A DNA stretch of 64,000 nt from Thamnaconus septentrionalis (lineage: Eukaryota; Chordata; Actinopteri; Tetraodontiformes; Monacanthidae): NCBI GenBank assembly GCA_009823395.1, contig CM020520.1, positions 594,501 through 658,500 on the forward strand, read 5' to 3'. Of the stretch, positions 1 to 13,312 are shown piece after piece. Both the position numbers and the translations under genes were made by a program. How positions within the stretch are numbered: position 1 is the stretch's first letter; every line of letters starts with the position of its first letter. The notes beneath the pieces are model-generated. The model was not told the DNA's origin. It did not search any database and saw only the letters and a list, made by a program, of their open reading frames with translations.

Positions 1-66
1 TATTGTGCTGGAGGATTAGAGCCCAGGTATTAATTCTCGGTGGCATCTGCACCGGCAAATGTGATT

Positions 67-69
<3 letters not shown>

Positions 70-116
<47 letters not shown>
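70..116. repeat. (GT)n microsatellite
   Basis: Uninterrupted TG dinucleotides for about 46 bases, running into a CGCGCG tail. Confidence 0.95.
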
Positions 117-122
<6 letters not shown>

Positions 123-3100
123 CACGCACAGCGTAGCCGCTGAATGGCGAAGAAGAAGAAGAAAATAAATGGGAGGGAATAATGAGTTTTGCATGTTTGA
201 AGGAGTAAGCAAAAGCAGAAGCCATTAGTCAGGTTGCCGAGTGAACAGGAGGAGAGGAGGCAGCTGCAGGGACACTGTTACACCCTCTGTCACACCCTCT
301 GTCACACCCTCCAACTTCTAGCATCGGCATCTTCAGCCAAATTCAGCCACTTCTGCCTGCGCCTTCCAATTCCAAGAGGTATTTACCCAAATCCTCTCCC
401 AGTAATAACATTTCCAAGCTGCATGACCCTCCTCAGGGGGTTGTCTCAGACGGGACTGCCCCACCGTCCCACATCTTTTTGCCTATTGGTTGTTGGCTGC
501 TGAATGTGCGGTGCTGGCTTTGGCAGTCCTGACGGGACGCAAACATCTTGCTGTCTAGACTGCATGTTTGGACTTGGAATGCAAATGGTTGTTCAAAGCA
601 GCGATGGGAAGTTGGACTTTAACATCCTCCTCATCCAAAGGTGTAAATCAGCACCACGGCCAGTTCCACACACAGAGCCTCAGTCCGAGTTCAGAAATAG
701 AAAAATCAGGCGATTGTCAAAAAACCTGGAGAGTGCAAAGCTAAAAAAAATAAAATAAAAAGTATAATGAAAAAGTGTTGATTTCCAAACCTGTACTTAT
801 ATCATGTATGTATGTATTAAATATTAATATTAAATTGGGTAATATAGCCAGAGATGCCTGATTTGAGGAGGCAGGCTAGCGCTTATGTTGTGTATTCAAA
901 CATATTCTGGGTGTATGAAGCGGCCCCCACGTCATTCAGTGCTACTGTTCTGGCCAAGCTGCTGATGAACTTTAGCACAGACACTGAGGCAGAGCTGCGG
1001 CCCGGTTGCCTCTTCCTCCTCTGAGCTGCTATTCTGCTGCAGTCTGGGCCACTTCTTCCCCTTCAGCTCTGCCTGGCCACTCTTTGCATTTCTGAGCTCC
1101 ACAGCAGCTCCCACTCTGCCAGCAACTTTATTTGTGATGCGGCGGCAGAACAACTCTGGGTTGTCTGGAGCCAGACTCAGCAGGTGTTGGCTTTATTGTG
1201 CCAAGAGTCAACTCCAGACTGCCACACTGAAATACATACATGGCTTTATTGTCTAGCTACCACCGTAGAACTCTGCCTTTGTGGAACTGAAAGAGAGGAA
1301 AAAACCCAACATGTTCTTTGGTTCTGTGAAATTGGTTGCAGCTTCTTCATTGAAATTGCACCAGCTGCTGTGTGATTATCATGCTCTTCTTTCTCCTATC
1401 ACGTGATGATGAAAACTTTGCTAGCTTGTATTCCTTCACGGGTCATCAGTTTCCACGCGCGACATCAAGCGAGAGACGACGAACCGTGGAAGATCCTCCA
1501 TGTCGCCTTCAGTGCATTATTCACTGATCCATAAATACTGCATAGCCTGCATATCTGCGCTTGAATGTATGATCAAAAGAGAGACGGTAAATATTAATGG
1601 GATGAGAGGCACCGCTAGTCACACTTACTTCACTTATTTTCTCTCAGGTTTCAGCTTCATGTGAACAGATCAGGATTGTGAGGTGGCGCGAGCGAAGCGG
1701 CACCGTGTAATTCTTCTACCTTGAAATGACGTTTGGAGTTTGCTGCTACCATCCACAGATGTACAACGGGTAGAATGTCAGCTCTGCCGGGGGCCAGCGT
1801 GGATGACATCCTCCCATTACAAGTCAGTGAATCACAGTAATTAGTTTGAAACTACTTCATCTAAAGGTAGAAAAAAGCTCACTTGTCTGAAAGTACCCGA
1901 GTGGTTCTTGTCGTAATCCAGCTGTCAGTACAACAAGATCAGCTATGTGTTTGGTTTGGTTTTTACTGTATCAAAGTATCTATATTATTATATTGACTAA
2001 CCGAGGTGCAGAGAATCCTCGGAAGCTGCACAGACATCAGGATGTTCTAAAGGGCTCCAGGTGAGAAGAGACCCAGTGAGCGGTGAAGGTGTCTGGCCTG
2101 CAGAACGCTCATTGTGTTATCTCTGCTGGAAAGATTTTAATAAAGTGCTTGAGAAAGAGGGATGCCCTGCGCACATCCTGCTGTTGACTCACTGGATGGC
2201 AACGCACAAGCAGCCGCAGTTCTCCCAGGAGGGAACGAGAGAGAGAGAGAAGGTAGAGAGGCGAACGCACCAGGAAGACTTTGAAAATGAGAGACCACTG
2301 AAGCGTTTCTCCTTCAAACTGCTGAATTATCCCTTGGTTTGGTGCTGCCTGCAGGATCACGCCTGCAAACTGAGCTCCACATGTAGAGGCACAGCGTCTT
2401 TCCTTCTCACTTTACCGCTGTGCTTCTGGGCCAAGAGTTGGGCCAAGAGTTGGGCCAAGAGTTGGGCCAAGTCCAAAATTCTCTCCTTTCCACTCTGTTT
2501 GATCGTCTTCAGGGCCAAACATAAAGAGACCAAGACGCTATGCTCTTAAATCCAGTCAAAGCACTGAAGGAAAAAAAAAAAAAAAAAAGAATCTAAATAA
2601 ATATCACAAACGCCATTGCAGATATGAAAAATCACAGTGAGTGTCTTCAAGGGATGAGACGTCACTTAATGTTCCAGACATGAAAAGACAGAACAACTCA
2701 AACAGGTGGGAGAAACACTAAAGCAAAGTATTAGCTTGGAAAATTATGTTTCCAGCCAAACTACAGGGGTTTGATTTTGGTTTATTCAGTTCAGCTTGCA
2801 TGAGGCTCCTCCCCTGAGGCCAGATGACATGGCAACCAATGAAAAGCAAGGGAGTTTGGGTGCTGATCTGTCACCAGCCAACCAACCCATGCAGACCTGC
2901 AGCAGAACCTTGTCAAAGCTGAAGCTCTTCAAAAATTCAAAGATGTTTGCTGTCGCTTTGTTTCATTCTGGTGAGCCGCAGGCTTCAGATGCAGGGCTGC
3001 CGTGCCGCTGCCTTGGTGAAATCAAGACGACGGCGGCTGAAGCTGCTGAGAGTTGGCGCCGCGGTTGAGCCGGCCAATCAGCAGTCGGCTGAGGAGCTTC

Positions 3101-4747
3101 TTGAACGCCTCTGCGGGAAGCACCTGATCCGCCTGAACACCATTCAAACCCCGGGCACACACAGTCGCCGGGACGTCATTAGCGGCACTTCACGCCGCCG
3201 CCGCCTGAGCAATTATGTGAGAAATTGCATTTGCCCAACATGAAGTGATGCAGATGACCCATATTTATAATCACAGAGGCTTTTTTTCCTTTTCTCAGCC
3301 CCCAGCACTCCAATGATTCTCTTTTTTTCTTGTTGTTGGAGCGAGCCGCTGACTTGATGGCTGATGAGAGCTCTTCAAAGCCCCCCCTACCGCTTCCCCC
3401 CAGGGTTCCGCACAGACTACGAGCTGCCACGCTTTCCCCATTAAAAATTATCTGATGGCATTCACAGCATCGGCCGCGTTACCTGGGCGCTAATCTGCCG
3501 GCTGATAAGGTGAAGGAGGGAGTGTCTTACAGGAGCAGAGCATGCTGGTCCACGCCAGCGCACTCTCTGTTTAATCGCTGATCCCTTCTATCTCAACCGC
3601 CGCTCGCTTCGCCGCCAACACAGATCAGATATGTTTGCATAAACACCTTATCATTTAATTACAGCCCAGAGTTCTCCATGAGATGGAGCCTTTGTACGGA
3701 GCGCGGCAGCGGCGCGGCAGCGGCGCGGCTAAAAACTGCAGGACAGCAAAGAGAAGAAGGGAGACGCACATCGTGAAGAATTATTGATGGCGGCATGAAT
3801 ATTTACGTGGCGTTGTTTCCTCAACTGGAACTTCATTAATTGTTGTTGCAGACGCTCTCGTATCAACTGCATGACATCGTCCACTCGCGCCCGTCAAGCA
3901 TGCTAATGGCGCCACTGCTGCAGCTGTGCTGCGCTCTCGCTATGGACAAACAAGACTTTAGAGTCACTTTGGCCACTTTGCTGCTTTCCTCTGTGTTTGC
4001 GTCCTGCTCATTTTCTCAAGAGAGCAAGCGCCTTGACATCACTGATAAGTGCTGTCGCAGATCATCTGACTAAATAATAGGGAAAGAGAAGAATACCGCA
4101 AACTACAACTAAAAAGTAACAATTCTAAAAAATTGTACTGAGATTTCTTTCCTACTTGCTTCTAGCAACATTTTCCCTTTTAATCTCAACACGCAAGTCA
4201 AATGGATGGATGGACGCTTTTGCATAGTTAATTATGAATATTCAGCTTCGCTGAAGAACTAAGTAAACATGACATTGGACCACAAATTGTGGTTTTTGCT
4301 TGCAAAACACCCTATGAATATTTGATTTTTGTTTTGCGGCATGATTTACTCTTGGAAGCAATAGAAGAACTGATGAAACAAATACATCTTTTCAAATCAA
4401 CATTTTTGTTTCCTTGACTGGAGTGCGACCTCCTCGGCCACCCACCACTCTGCCCCTCTCTGTGTGCGAGAGGGCGGCGCCTCGAGGGCTGCGGGAAATA
4501 TTGCCAGTGATTAAAATCTGCGCAGCAATTACATTCCCTTCAAAAAACAGATTTGGCAAAAAGCATTTACAGAGCGTCATTTCAGGAGCGGGGATTCATC
4601 TGTGACCCACAGCCAATTTTGGGGCTTGAAATCTAGTTTTTTTTTTTATCCACTTGTGCGCGCGAGTACATAATTGCGTCTAAGGCTGCGAGCGCTGCCA
4701 CAACACTGCAGAGTTCACGTCAGTTCTGGGGCCGAGGAGACGGAGGC

Positions 4748-4748
4748 A

Positions 4749-4795
<47 letters not shown>
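4748..4795. repeat. (CTG)n triplet tract
   Basis: About 15-16 perfect CTG units. No coding context is recognised. It would read as polyalanine in one plus-strand frame, but that frame has no family resemblance. Confidence 0.95.
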
Positions 4796-5018
4796 GGTTT
4801 CACACCAGCCAGACCTTGGCATCCTCCACATTCATTCCACACAGCCCAGTGCAAACACGCAGGAATGCGTCAACACACAGCAGCGACGCTCCCGCATAGC
4901 ACTGAATAAAAAAGCCTTCAGCCCTTTCATGTCTGCAAGACTGCTCGCACTAATGCAAAAGTCACAATGTGATGAGCTCTATTCTCTGCAGCGCTGACGA
5001 GGTGTCTTTGAGGTGGGC

Positions 5019-5021
<3 letters not shown>

Positions 5022-5070
<49 letters not shown>
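5022..5070. repeat. (CTG)n triplet tract
   Basis: About 16 perfect CTG units, only 230 bp from the previous tract. The surrounding sequence is non-coding as far as I can judge. Confidence 0.95.
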
Positions 5071-5072
<2 letters not shown>

Positions 5073-6147
5073 AGGACTCATTTGTCACACGCTGGATCAA
5101 AAGCGCGAACGTGCTATGGAAATGCCGTGTTTTAATGTGCAGGACTGAAAGAAATCTGCGGGCCATCATGCCAGTGAGAGCCACGGCGGTGCTGATGGAA
5201 GTGGCTACAATGGCATGACATCCATACTGAAGGACACGCTGAGGCTGTGATGAAGGGGCAAAAAAAACCCACTGCAGAATGTTTTTGCATTTACATTCTT
5301 CAGCTTTTCAGCCTCTGCACCCATTGTGGCGCCAGATCATGCAAACATCACTTTGTATGCGGCCGCACCAGCTGCCGCGGATGGAGACCAAATCAATTTG
5401 ATAATGTACGCAAACACGACCCACAGCAAAATGGGCCGCTGTCTCACGAGGGCGGAGAATTTCAATGCTCCTGCTCAGATTGAGACAGAGAGGAAAAGCT
5501 TGGAGGCAGCGACACGCTGAGATCTGCAGCTCGCTGCTCCCAGACACTGCAGCTAACACAACACTGTGATCACTACTCAAACAAGGACAGTCCAGCCATG
5601 TTTTATTTTGCTAACAGAAAAGAAAATCTATCCAAATCTATGTATGTCCTGCACTTGACTTCCCAAAGGATGGCTCTGCACCGCTGCACCGCTGCACTGC
5701 TGTAAACTGAATCTCTCTTTGCTGTTGCATGCACGCAGAGTCTCCAACAGCAGTAGTTTGACGGTGCAGCTGAACAATCTGTCAGTTGACAAGGCCTGGG
5801 TTGGTAACGCTGGTTCAGCAGCCACCTCGATAGGCTGACTGACTTCTGAGTTTCTTTGAAAGAAAACCTGCAGTCGGTTTCTTTTTCATGATCAGAAAGT
5901 GGCGGGAAAATGAAAGGCAAGTCACATATTACTGCTGCTGGCGTTACACAACACATTTCTTGGTGAAAAAGTTTTACAGATGTTTCTTACCTCAGTGGGA
6001 CACTTGGCTTGTCTGTTTCCCACCGTTGTTGAAGGTCGACTTGAAGTCTGTAGAGGAAGAAGCGAGTCTGTAATCACACTGCTCCTTCAATACATGATGT
6101 TTTGACTTGTTCAAAGAAGTCAGTAAACAACTGCTAAACACCATCAC

Positions 6148-6217
6148 GAAGAAGAAGAAGAAGAAGAAGAAGAAGAAGAAGAAGAAGAAGAAGAAGAAGA
6201 AGAAGCAGAAGAAGAAG

Positions 6218-6246
<29 letters not shown>
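6148..6246. repeat. (GAA)n triplet tract
   Basis: About 33 GAA units with one CAG interruption near 6205. Long homopurine GAA is known to be able to form triplex DNA. That property comes from the literature and was not tested here. Confidence 0.95.
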
Positions 6247-6248
<2 letters not shown>

Positions 6249-7069
6249 TGGGATTCTTCAGGTTGGATGATGTAATTACAGAACGGACATAAACTCATCA
6301 ACGCGTCATCAACAAGTCTGATCGATGTTTCAGTGATCGATTTTGTCAGGCTGACTGCACAAATCCCAATATGATCTATCAACTATTCTAATTCAATGAC
6401 AGTCAGCCTCTTCATCACGCTGCCCCGGCCCTCCTTCATGACGTCATGAGACTAAATAGCACACGTGACAAGTTATGAGGACTTTGCTTTGGCGTCTTTA
6501 GCATTTGTTAGCATTGTGGCAACAAGTTGACACAATGCCACGGTGCACTGTGTGCATGAACGCGCACTTTCACGTCAGCGGAGAGTCACCTCGACGTCTT
6601 GTGAGGTGTTTGGCTCAGACTGTGACAACTCCACGCTCCTCTGCTTCACACCGTGTCCGCGCGCCGCCGCTCCCCCGCAACTCCCTGCAACGTCCCGAAG
6701 ACACCTGAGGTCCATCTGCGCTCATCAGGGTCGGAGTGGAGGGGCGGTTGTGGCACCGCCTCCACCTGATGACGCCCACCCACCTCCGGCTTTTCTCCGC
6801 CCTCTCCTCTCCACCCAGTCCGACTCCACCCACTGGCAGCGGCGGCAGCTCAACTGACGACTGCGTGCGCAAACCGCAGAGCGGCGGGCAAATGACGTCA
6901 CGCAATGTTTACGGCTGTGCTGCCTTTGGGGAACGTAGGACGTTTCCTCAACGTCGCCTTGTTGTTGTTTCATTCATTTATATCATTGACGTCACATTCA
7001 AACGCATTTGAATTTATTATTTTTGTTTTTTAGTGGTGTTTTTAAATTGATGTTTTAAATTTTTGATTG

Positions 7070-7115
7070 TGTAAGGTGTGCTTGGGTGTCTTGAAAGGCG
7101 CCTACAAATAAAATG

Positions 7116-7148
<33 letters not shown>

Positions 7149-7150
7149 TT
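7070..7150 (+). mobile_element. retroposon 3'-tail-like fragment ending in (ATT)n
   Basis: The words CTTGAAAGGCGCC and AAATAAAATGTAT followed by an ATT-rich run resemble a 3' tail commonly seen in fish genomes as the end of old retroposons. No body or 5' part is recognisable upstream, so it is a short remnant at best. Confidence 0.45.
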
Positions 7151-8734
7151 ACTGTAAATGCAGTGCTAATGGCAATAATAAAGCGGATAGCTTGTAAAGA
7201 GCCCTGGCTCTCCTGATGGATGGACTTCGTCTTGACTATAAAGACACAGTCACACTTGCTCGCACGCATTGACAAAAAAACAGAGAGATGTGTTGTTTTT
7301 TTTCCTACTTTAGAGAAATATGTAGAGTTTACTTTCACTGGTTTGCAGCCTTTGTACTCGAGGATTTCCTGTGAGAACTCACTGTGGTTTCTGTGGTCGC
7401 GATACGATTGGGCAGGAACAGACTGTTTATTTTGGAGCGGTTCAGCGACACACACTAACGTTCAAACACACTCAAGTCATTCAATTAGCGCGCACAGCTG
7501 TGTGTCCAGAGATTATTGGCGCAGTGCGAGTGTGTGTGGCGCAGTGGAGGCTGCGGCGGCTGAATGAAAGCACAGAACAAACAGCAGCAGATGTGCAGCA
7601 GAGACAGCGGCCAGGCGCTCACTGCGCTGCTCAAGTGGTCGGCGGGCCGCAGACGGACCACCATCACTTTGTTTTGCATTGTTTTGTCTGCTTGTGTTTT
7701 GTTGTGTGTGTGTGTGGGTTGTGTGAACCCAGCGACACCACCGGCGTGTCCGCCGAGGCTGGATATCGTTTCCCGGGCTGACCTTGTGTGACCTCCGCCA
7801 TGAAATATTCAAGGCTGTGGTGGTGGTGACGCACCGCCAGCGCCTGGAAGCCTTGTTTCCCAGTGAGGCTGGAGACTCAGAGAGCAGGCAGGTGGATGGA
7901 GGGACGGAGGGTGGAGGTGTGTTGAACTCTCTCTTTGCTTCTCTCTCCATCACTTCGGGGGGGAAGCAATCATTTTAAAATGAATACAAGGCTGAGTGCG
8001 TTTCCAAAGTTCTTGCATGGATCCTTGTTTTCCACCCTCTGCAGGTGTTTTCATCCACACTCTGTCATTAATTACCTTGAAAAAGTCTTTCAGAAGTGCA
8101 GCAGGCAGAAATAAAAGAGACTTCTTTTTTCTCTGCCTGAAATCGACCGACACGTCACTGACGATCAAACTCCTAAAAAGAATAAAAAATAGAAACGCTC
8201 CTGCGCTCGTCTGGCAGGCAAACCTTTACACACACAGAGAAAGAGATAACAACCAGCGCAGATCAGCAGTAAAGGCAGAGCTGCTGCCTCTTCCTTCCTG
8301 CTGCACTCAGAGCCTGAGGTCAGGGCAGGATAGAGGGCGTGTGTCGCTCTAATCCTCCAATTAATTCTTGGTGGTGGAGGACCCCCGAGAGCGTCTTGAC
8401 ACTTCCATGACGAGGCAAAACAACGCTGAAAAGCAGCATGAAGGTGAAGCAAGAGAGCTCCCTTCCCTCCCTCCCTCCCCTCCCTCCTCCGTCTCCAGCC
8501 AGGGCAAAGATTCCTGGCAGAAGCCCTTCAGTTTGCCTGCCTTGCTTCCCTCTGGTGGCGCTGGCTCCGCCTGTGGGGCCGAGAGACGGCGTTGACAAAG
8601 CCTGGAGCCGGCTCTGCTGGCGGCGTCCAGAGGAACGCACAGAGGGAGCCCGTTGATTGACAGTGAAGAAGCAACCTGGGCTGAAGAGTCTCTCTAAGCA
8701 GGCGCAGGGTTGCTCTCCTCCACATGGCAACAAC

Positions 8735-9283
8735 TGCTCCTCCACCTGCTCCTCCAACCGATCCTCCAACTGCTCCTCCACCTGCTCCTCCAACCGCTCC
8801 TCCACCTGCTCCTCCACCTGCTCCTCCAACTGCTCCTCCACCTGCTCCTCCACCTGCTCCTCCAACCGCTCCTCCACCTGCTCCTCCAACCGCTCCTCCA
8901 ACCGCCTCCTCCACCTGCTCCTCCAACTGCTCCTCCACCGCTCCTCCAACCGCTCCTCCAACCGCTGCTCCAACTGCTCCTCCAACCGCTCCTCCAACCG
9001 CTCCTCCACCTGCTCCTCCAACCGCTCCTCCAACCGCTCCTCCACCTGCTCCTCCACCTGCTCCTCCACCTGCTCCTCCAACCGCTCCTCCAACCGCTCC
9101 TCCACCTGCTCCTCCACCTGCTCCTCCAACCGCTCCTCCAACCGCTCCTCCACCTGCTCCTCCAACCGCTCATCCAACCGCTCCTCCAACTGCTGCTCCA
9201 CCTGCTCCTCCACCTGCTCCTCCAACCGCTCCTCCACCCGCTCCTCCAACCGCTCCTCCAACCGCTCCTCCACCTGCTCCTCA
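8735..9283. repeat. 12-bp minisatellite (GCTCCTCCACCT / GCTCCTCCAACC)
   Basis: Roughly 46 copies of a 12-bp unit alternating mainly between GCTCCTCCACCT and GCTCCTCCAACC, with a few variants (GCTGCTCCAAC, CGCCTCCTCCACC). Because 12 is a multiple of 3 and the unit has no stop codon in several frames, long open frames exist on both strands: Pro/Ala/Thr- or Ser/Cys-rich on plus, Glu/Arg- or Trp/Arg/Ser-rich on minus. I treat these as artefacts of the array. The plus strand is pyrimidine-rich throughout. Confidence 0.95.
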
Positions 9284-10789
9284 CTGCCTTTTCAATTCCC
9301 CGCACTGTTCAAGTTCAATTGTTTATAATTATCAAAAACTTTTATTATTTTCTTTTGCTATTGAGTCGTCTGCAGTTTGTGCAGAGTGTGTGTGAGTGTG
9401 TGTGTGTGTGTGTTTGTGTGTTGCGTGTGTGTGTGTGTGCGTCTTGTATCAACAGCCACCGTCCGTCCAGTCCAGAGTCAGCCTGGGGTGGGCGTGGCAG
9501 GCCGTCCACCCGCAGCTCACACCCACTAACTGCCCTGCACCGTCATCCCCTCCCTCCACCCAACACACACACACACACACACACACACCCTGTCTCTATA
9601 ATTGTGCCACTCCAGCCGCCGCTGCTTCTTGCTCAACATTTCACTTCCTTCCTCCTCCAGTTGCAACACATTTAATCTGCTCATCAGTGGACTGCTGTTT
9701 ACTCACACTGCGTGCACTGCTGGGGCAAAGTTGTGCATCACTAATCAGTCAATCAGTTGTGACTTGTGGAAACGTGAAGATGTTGATTCTAAGAGTGTAC
9801 GGTGGAGGTTTTCAGGCCGCACTTTGGCCGTTGCACTGTGTAGTTGGCCACAGAAGTGGACACATGACATAAATGAGCTGCTCACAGAGTTCACTTTATT
9901 AGGCTGGAGGAAATGTTTGGCTTGGTTACAGAACCAGTGGGGTCGTGACCTCTCGTCATCTTGTTTACTGGACAAAATATTCATGCGCGCAAACACAGCC
10001 CTCGTCCCTCGAGCCCTTGAGAGTTTCTGTTGCCTTGCCATATTTGTGTGTGTATGTGTGTCCGAACTCTGAAAGACAGCTGTGGAAAAGCCACTGCAGT
10101 CCATCCAACATGAAGACGGTGTTGTGACTCAAAAAAGGGTTTGAAAAACTGGGAAGAGCAAACGCAGCAGCAGGCAGAAGAAAAAAATGAAAACAGAAGC
10201 AAAACATCCAGCAGCACTCGCTGCATTTTGTTTTTCACACGACATTACTGTTCTATTAGCGGCTGCAGCAGGTGACGAGAAGGGAAATAAGAGCAAATGC
10301 ACTCAGCAGGGCCACGCGAGCATGAATCAGACTGAGTGATTCACTGCTGTGGAGAAGAGAGAACTACATTAAGAGCCAAGTGCTGCTGAGGCCTCAGCGC
10401 TAAACAGGTTGCTCCAATATACTCGATGAAGAGAGATAGAGTATCTGAGCACTATCGCACAGGAAGTGTCGTCACGCCAATCCTGGTGGTACCTTCGCCA
10501 AGATAAGTTCATTGTTACTGCTTAGTCAGTTCCACAAGGAGTTACACTTTCATCCTTAATCTCATATATATCACATATACCATGACCGCCAACTCATCTG
10601 ATGCATCGTCTACTCAGAGTGATTTCTCTCAGAGCATCGCCAGCCAGAAGAAACTTTGCAGCATTGTAATTACCACCAAAATGATATTGATCCTGAAAAT
10701 AACTTTTTCCACAATATAAATAAAAATTCTCTATTATTATTCCGATGACCAGTTTAATAATACCTTTAAGATCAATCCCAAATTTTCAC

Positions 10790-11441
10790 TAATCCACTTC
10801 AATGCCAGAAGTCTGCACGCAAACTTTCAAAATATTAAGGACTACCTCAGCCAGCTCCGACACTCATTTAGCATCAGTGCCATTTCTGGAACATGGTTAC
10901 ACACTGAAAAGGGTTTGGACTTTGAGCTTGATGGTTATGAAATGATTTGTAAAAACAGAGAAAGCAAGAATGCTGGTGGTGTGGCCCTGTTCATAGCCAA
11001 GAATGTTGTTTACAAGCCAGTGGATGTAATGACAACAATAGTCGACAATGTGTTTGAATGTGTCACAATTAAAGTACCGATGGAAAAAACATTATTATAA
11101 GCTGCTTATATAGAACACCAGGCTCCAGCATCGACACCTTTGGCAACTGGATCGGAGACTCTCTCACAAGAATATCCCAAAAAAATGTGTTTATGTGCGG
11201 GGACTTTGACATCGATCTCCTGAATCCAAACAAGCACAGGAAGACTGAAGATTTCATTGATGCCTTATATAGCCTAAGCATGTACCGTACAATAACAAGA
11301 CCCAGTCGTGTTACCTCTCACTGTGCAACACTAGACAACATCTTCACCAATGTCCTGGATAATAATATAATGAGTGGACTATTTTTGAATGATTTGACTG
11401 ATCACTTACCTGTGTTTATAATATACGACTGTAATGCTTAA
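10790..11441 (+). pseudogene. LINE endonuclease domain, frameshifted
   Basis: Two frames must be joined near 11090 to read through the domain, so the gene is broken. Motifs seen: HFNARSLHANF near the start, GTWL, GGVALFI, YRTPGSS after the frameshift, GDFDIDLLNPN, and DHLPVF near the end. In the ETWL motif the catalytic glutamate position reads glycine. An in-frame stop follows at 11439-11441. This is the L2/CR1 (Jockey superfamily) endonuclease pattern. The sequence after it (11442-11690) still resembles linker coding sequence but contains stops. Confidence 0.75.
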
Positions 11442-11814
11442 AAACAACTTCATGACAATTGCTTCAAATATAGAAGGGTCAGGACTGAGGACTCTATGAA
11501 TACCCTCATGAATGATTTGATGGTGTATAATTGGGATTCAGTATATAATGAAAACGATGTTGATGTAGCATATGATACATTTTTAAGAATATTTAAACTA
11601 CTATATGATAAAAAAAAAAAACTGTCCAGTTAGGAGAGTAAACAATAATAATCCTTGGATATCAAAAGGTTTACAAAACCCTGTAAAAAAATAAAATAAA
11701 AAAAATACACTATATAGATATTAATATATATATAAATAATATTTATATATAATATAATATAATATATCCAAGCTAGTAAAATGTGTCCTTTTCTCCAATG
11801 ACACTAACATACTG

Positions 11815-12142
11815 GTCACGGGAGGTGGCGCAGTGGATAGCAGCGCTGCCACCTCACAGCAAGAAGGTCGTAGGTTCGATTCCGGGGCCTGGGACCTTTC
11901 TGTGTGGAGTTTGCATCTTCTCCCCGTGTCTGCGTGGCTTCTCTCCGGGTTCTCCGGCTTCCTCCCACAGTCCAAAAACATGCATGTCAGGTCAAATGAA
12001 CATTCTAAATTGTCCATAGGTGTGCATGTGAGTGCGAAGGGGGTCACCCTGCCTTCGCCCTAAGACAGCTGGGAGAGGCTCCAGCAGACCCCCAGGACTC
12101 TGAATAGGAACAAGCCGGTATAGAAGATGAATGAATGAATGA
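11815..12142 (+). mobile_element. tRNA-derived SINE, near full length
   Basis: The head has Pol III promoter words: an A-box-like GGTGGCGCAGTGG at 11823-11835 and a B box GGTTCGATTCC at 11873-11883. The body carries the conserved fish words TGTGTGGAGTTTGCAT, TCTCCCCGTGTCTGCGTGG and CTTCCTCCCACAGTCCAAA, then GGGAGAGGCTCCAGCAGACCCCC. It ends in an ATGA/GAAT tetramer run. It sits in the deleted middle of the LINE. No clear target-site duplication can be seen by eye. Confidence 0.9.
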
Positions 12143-12644
12143 ACGTTTTGATAAAAACAAGTTATCAATTAATTTAAATAAACCTAAGTTCATGATATTT
12201 GGAAATTATAATAGAAAAGATCATTTTAAAGTACAGATAGAGGGCGTTAACTTAGAGAGAGTAAATGAAATAAAGTTTCTGGGGGTCATAATTGACGACA
12301 AACTCAGTTGGAAATCCCATATTAATCATGTTGGGTCTAAATTATCTCGATGCATTGCAGTCCTGTCAAAGGCTACGTACTTTTTGAATAATAAATCACT
12401 TCTTATTTTATATAACTCTTTATTACTACCATGCCTAAACTATTGCTCTGAAATATGGGGAAATACATCCAAAAGCATGTTACAACCACTGTACATTGTG
12501 CAGAAGAGAGCAATCACAATCATCCATAAAGCACACTTTCTAGAACACACTAATCCATTATTTATTCGCTCTAAAACCCTCACATTTTCTGATTTACTTG
12601 AATATAAAACTGTCCAAGAAAAGTTTAAAGCAAACAATAATTAA
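12143..12644 (+). pseudogene. LINE reverse transcriptase, C-terminal remnant
   Basis: The frame encodes about 165 residues typical of the region after the RT palm in L2/Jockey elements: NKLSINLNKPKFMIFG, VNEIKFLGVIIDDKLSWKSH, then LLLPCLNYCSEIWG and IVQKRAI. The upstream palm with the catalytic aspartates is absent, so this cannot be an active enzyme. It is directly preceded by the SINE tail. Confidence 0.85.
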
Positions 12645-12861
12645 CAAATGTTTTCTGACAGAGATGGGGGTTATAGGCTTCGGGGTCAATTCAACTCAAA
12701 ATCCGCACAACCAGAAAAAGTTTCTGTTTATCAATCATTGGTGTCAAACTATGGAACAGATTGGGCTTGGACATCAAAGAAAGCCCAAACTTAGGACTAT
12801 TTAAGAGAAAATAGAAAAATATAATATTCTGTAGATACAATAATATTGTAAACTGATTAAC

Positions 12862-12969
12862 TACCATCATTATTATTATTATTATTATTATTACTAAAAT
12901 CATTACTATTATTATTATCACTATTATCATTATTATTACTGCTATTATTATGATGATGATGATGATGAT
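12862..12969. repeat. ATT/ATC/ATG triplet microsatellite
   Basis: A compound (ATT)n, (ATC)n and (ATG)n run inside the LINE 3' region. Confidence 0.85.
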
Positions 12970-13182
12970 TATTACAATACAAGTATATGTATGTGTGAGT
13001 AGTTAGACCTGCTAGAGTTGTTTTCTGTTATATAAACTTAATTTAGTTCATAAATTTGTATTTTTATTTGAGTCTAGGGGTAGGAATATATGAGTCCTTA
13101 CTTCTTCCTACCCCCTTCGAACATGAACTTGTATTTTCACTGGTGTTTGCTTACTTATTCTTACCTTGCTGTTATATTTATA

Positions 13183-13312
13183 TATATTCATTCATTCATT
13201 CATTCATCTTCTATACCCGCTTATTCCAATTCAGGGTCACGGGGGTCTGCTGGAGCCTATGCCAGCTGTCTTAGGGCGAAGGCAGGGCACACCCTGGACA
13301 AGTCGCCATATT
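13183..13312 (-). mobile_element. SINE 3' half, inverted copy
   Basis: Starts with (ATTC)n, then TCTATACCCGCTTATTCC, GGGTCACGGGGGTCTGCTGGAGCC, CCAGCTGTCTTAGGGCGAAGGC and ACACCCTGGACAAGTCGCCA. Read on the minus strand this is the 3' part of the same SINE family as the copy at 11815-12142. It is 5'-truncated and in the opposite orientation, inserted in the LINE 3' UTR. Confidence 0.85.

Larger units (their letters stand above)
1..10439. other. gene-free stretch, repeats only
   Basis: I find no exon with family resemblance on either strand. Open frames here are short or come from simple repeats. Visible structure: a GT tract at 70-116, a 12-bp tandem repeat (GGGCCAAGAGTT, about 3.7 copies) at 2428-2471, two CTG tracts, a GAA tract, a retroposon-like tail near 7.1 kb and the 12-bp minisatellite at 8.7-9.3 kb, followed by GT and CA tracts at 9388-9440 and 9561-9590. 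Regulatory elements of a gene outside the window are possible, but nothing in the sequence alone shows them. Confidence 0.6.

Noticed and set aside
8320..9395. Long Glu/Arg-rich (minus) and Pro/Ala/Thr-rich (plus) open frames
   Set aside because: They coincide with the 12-bp minisatellite and exist in several frames at once; this is expected from a stop-free 12-bp unit.
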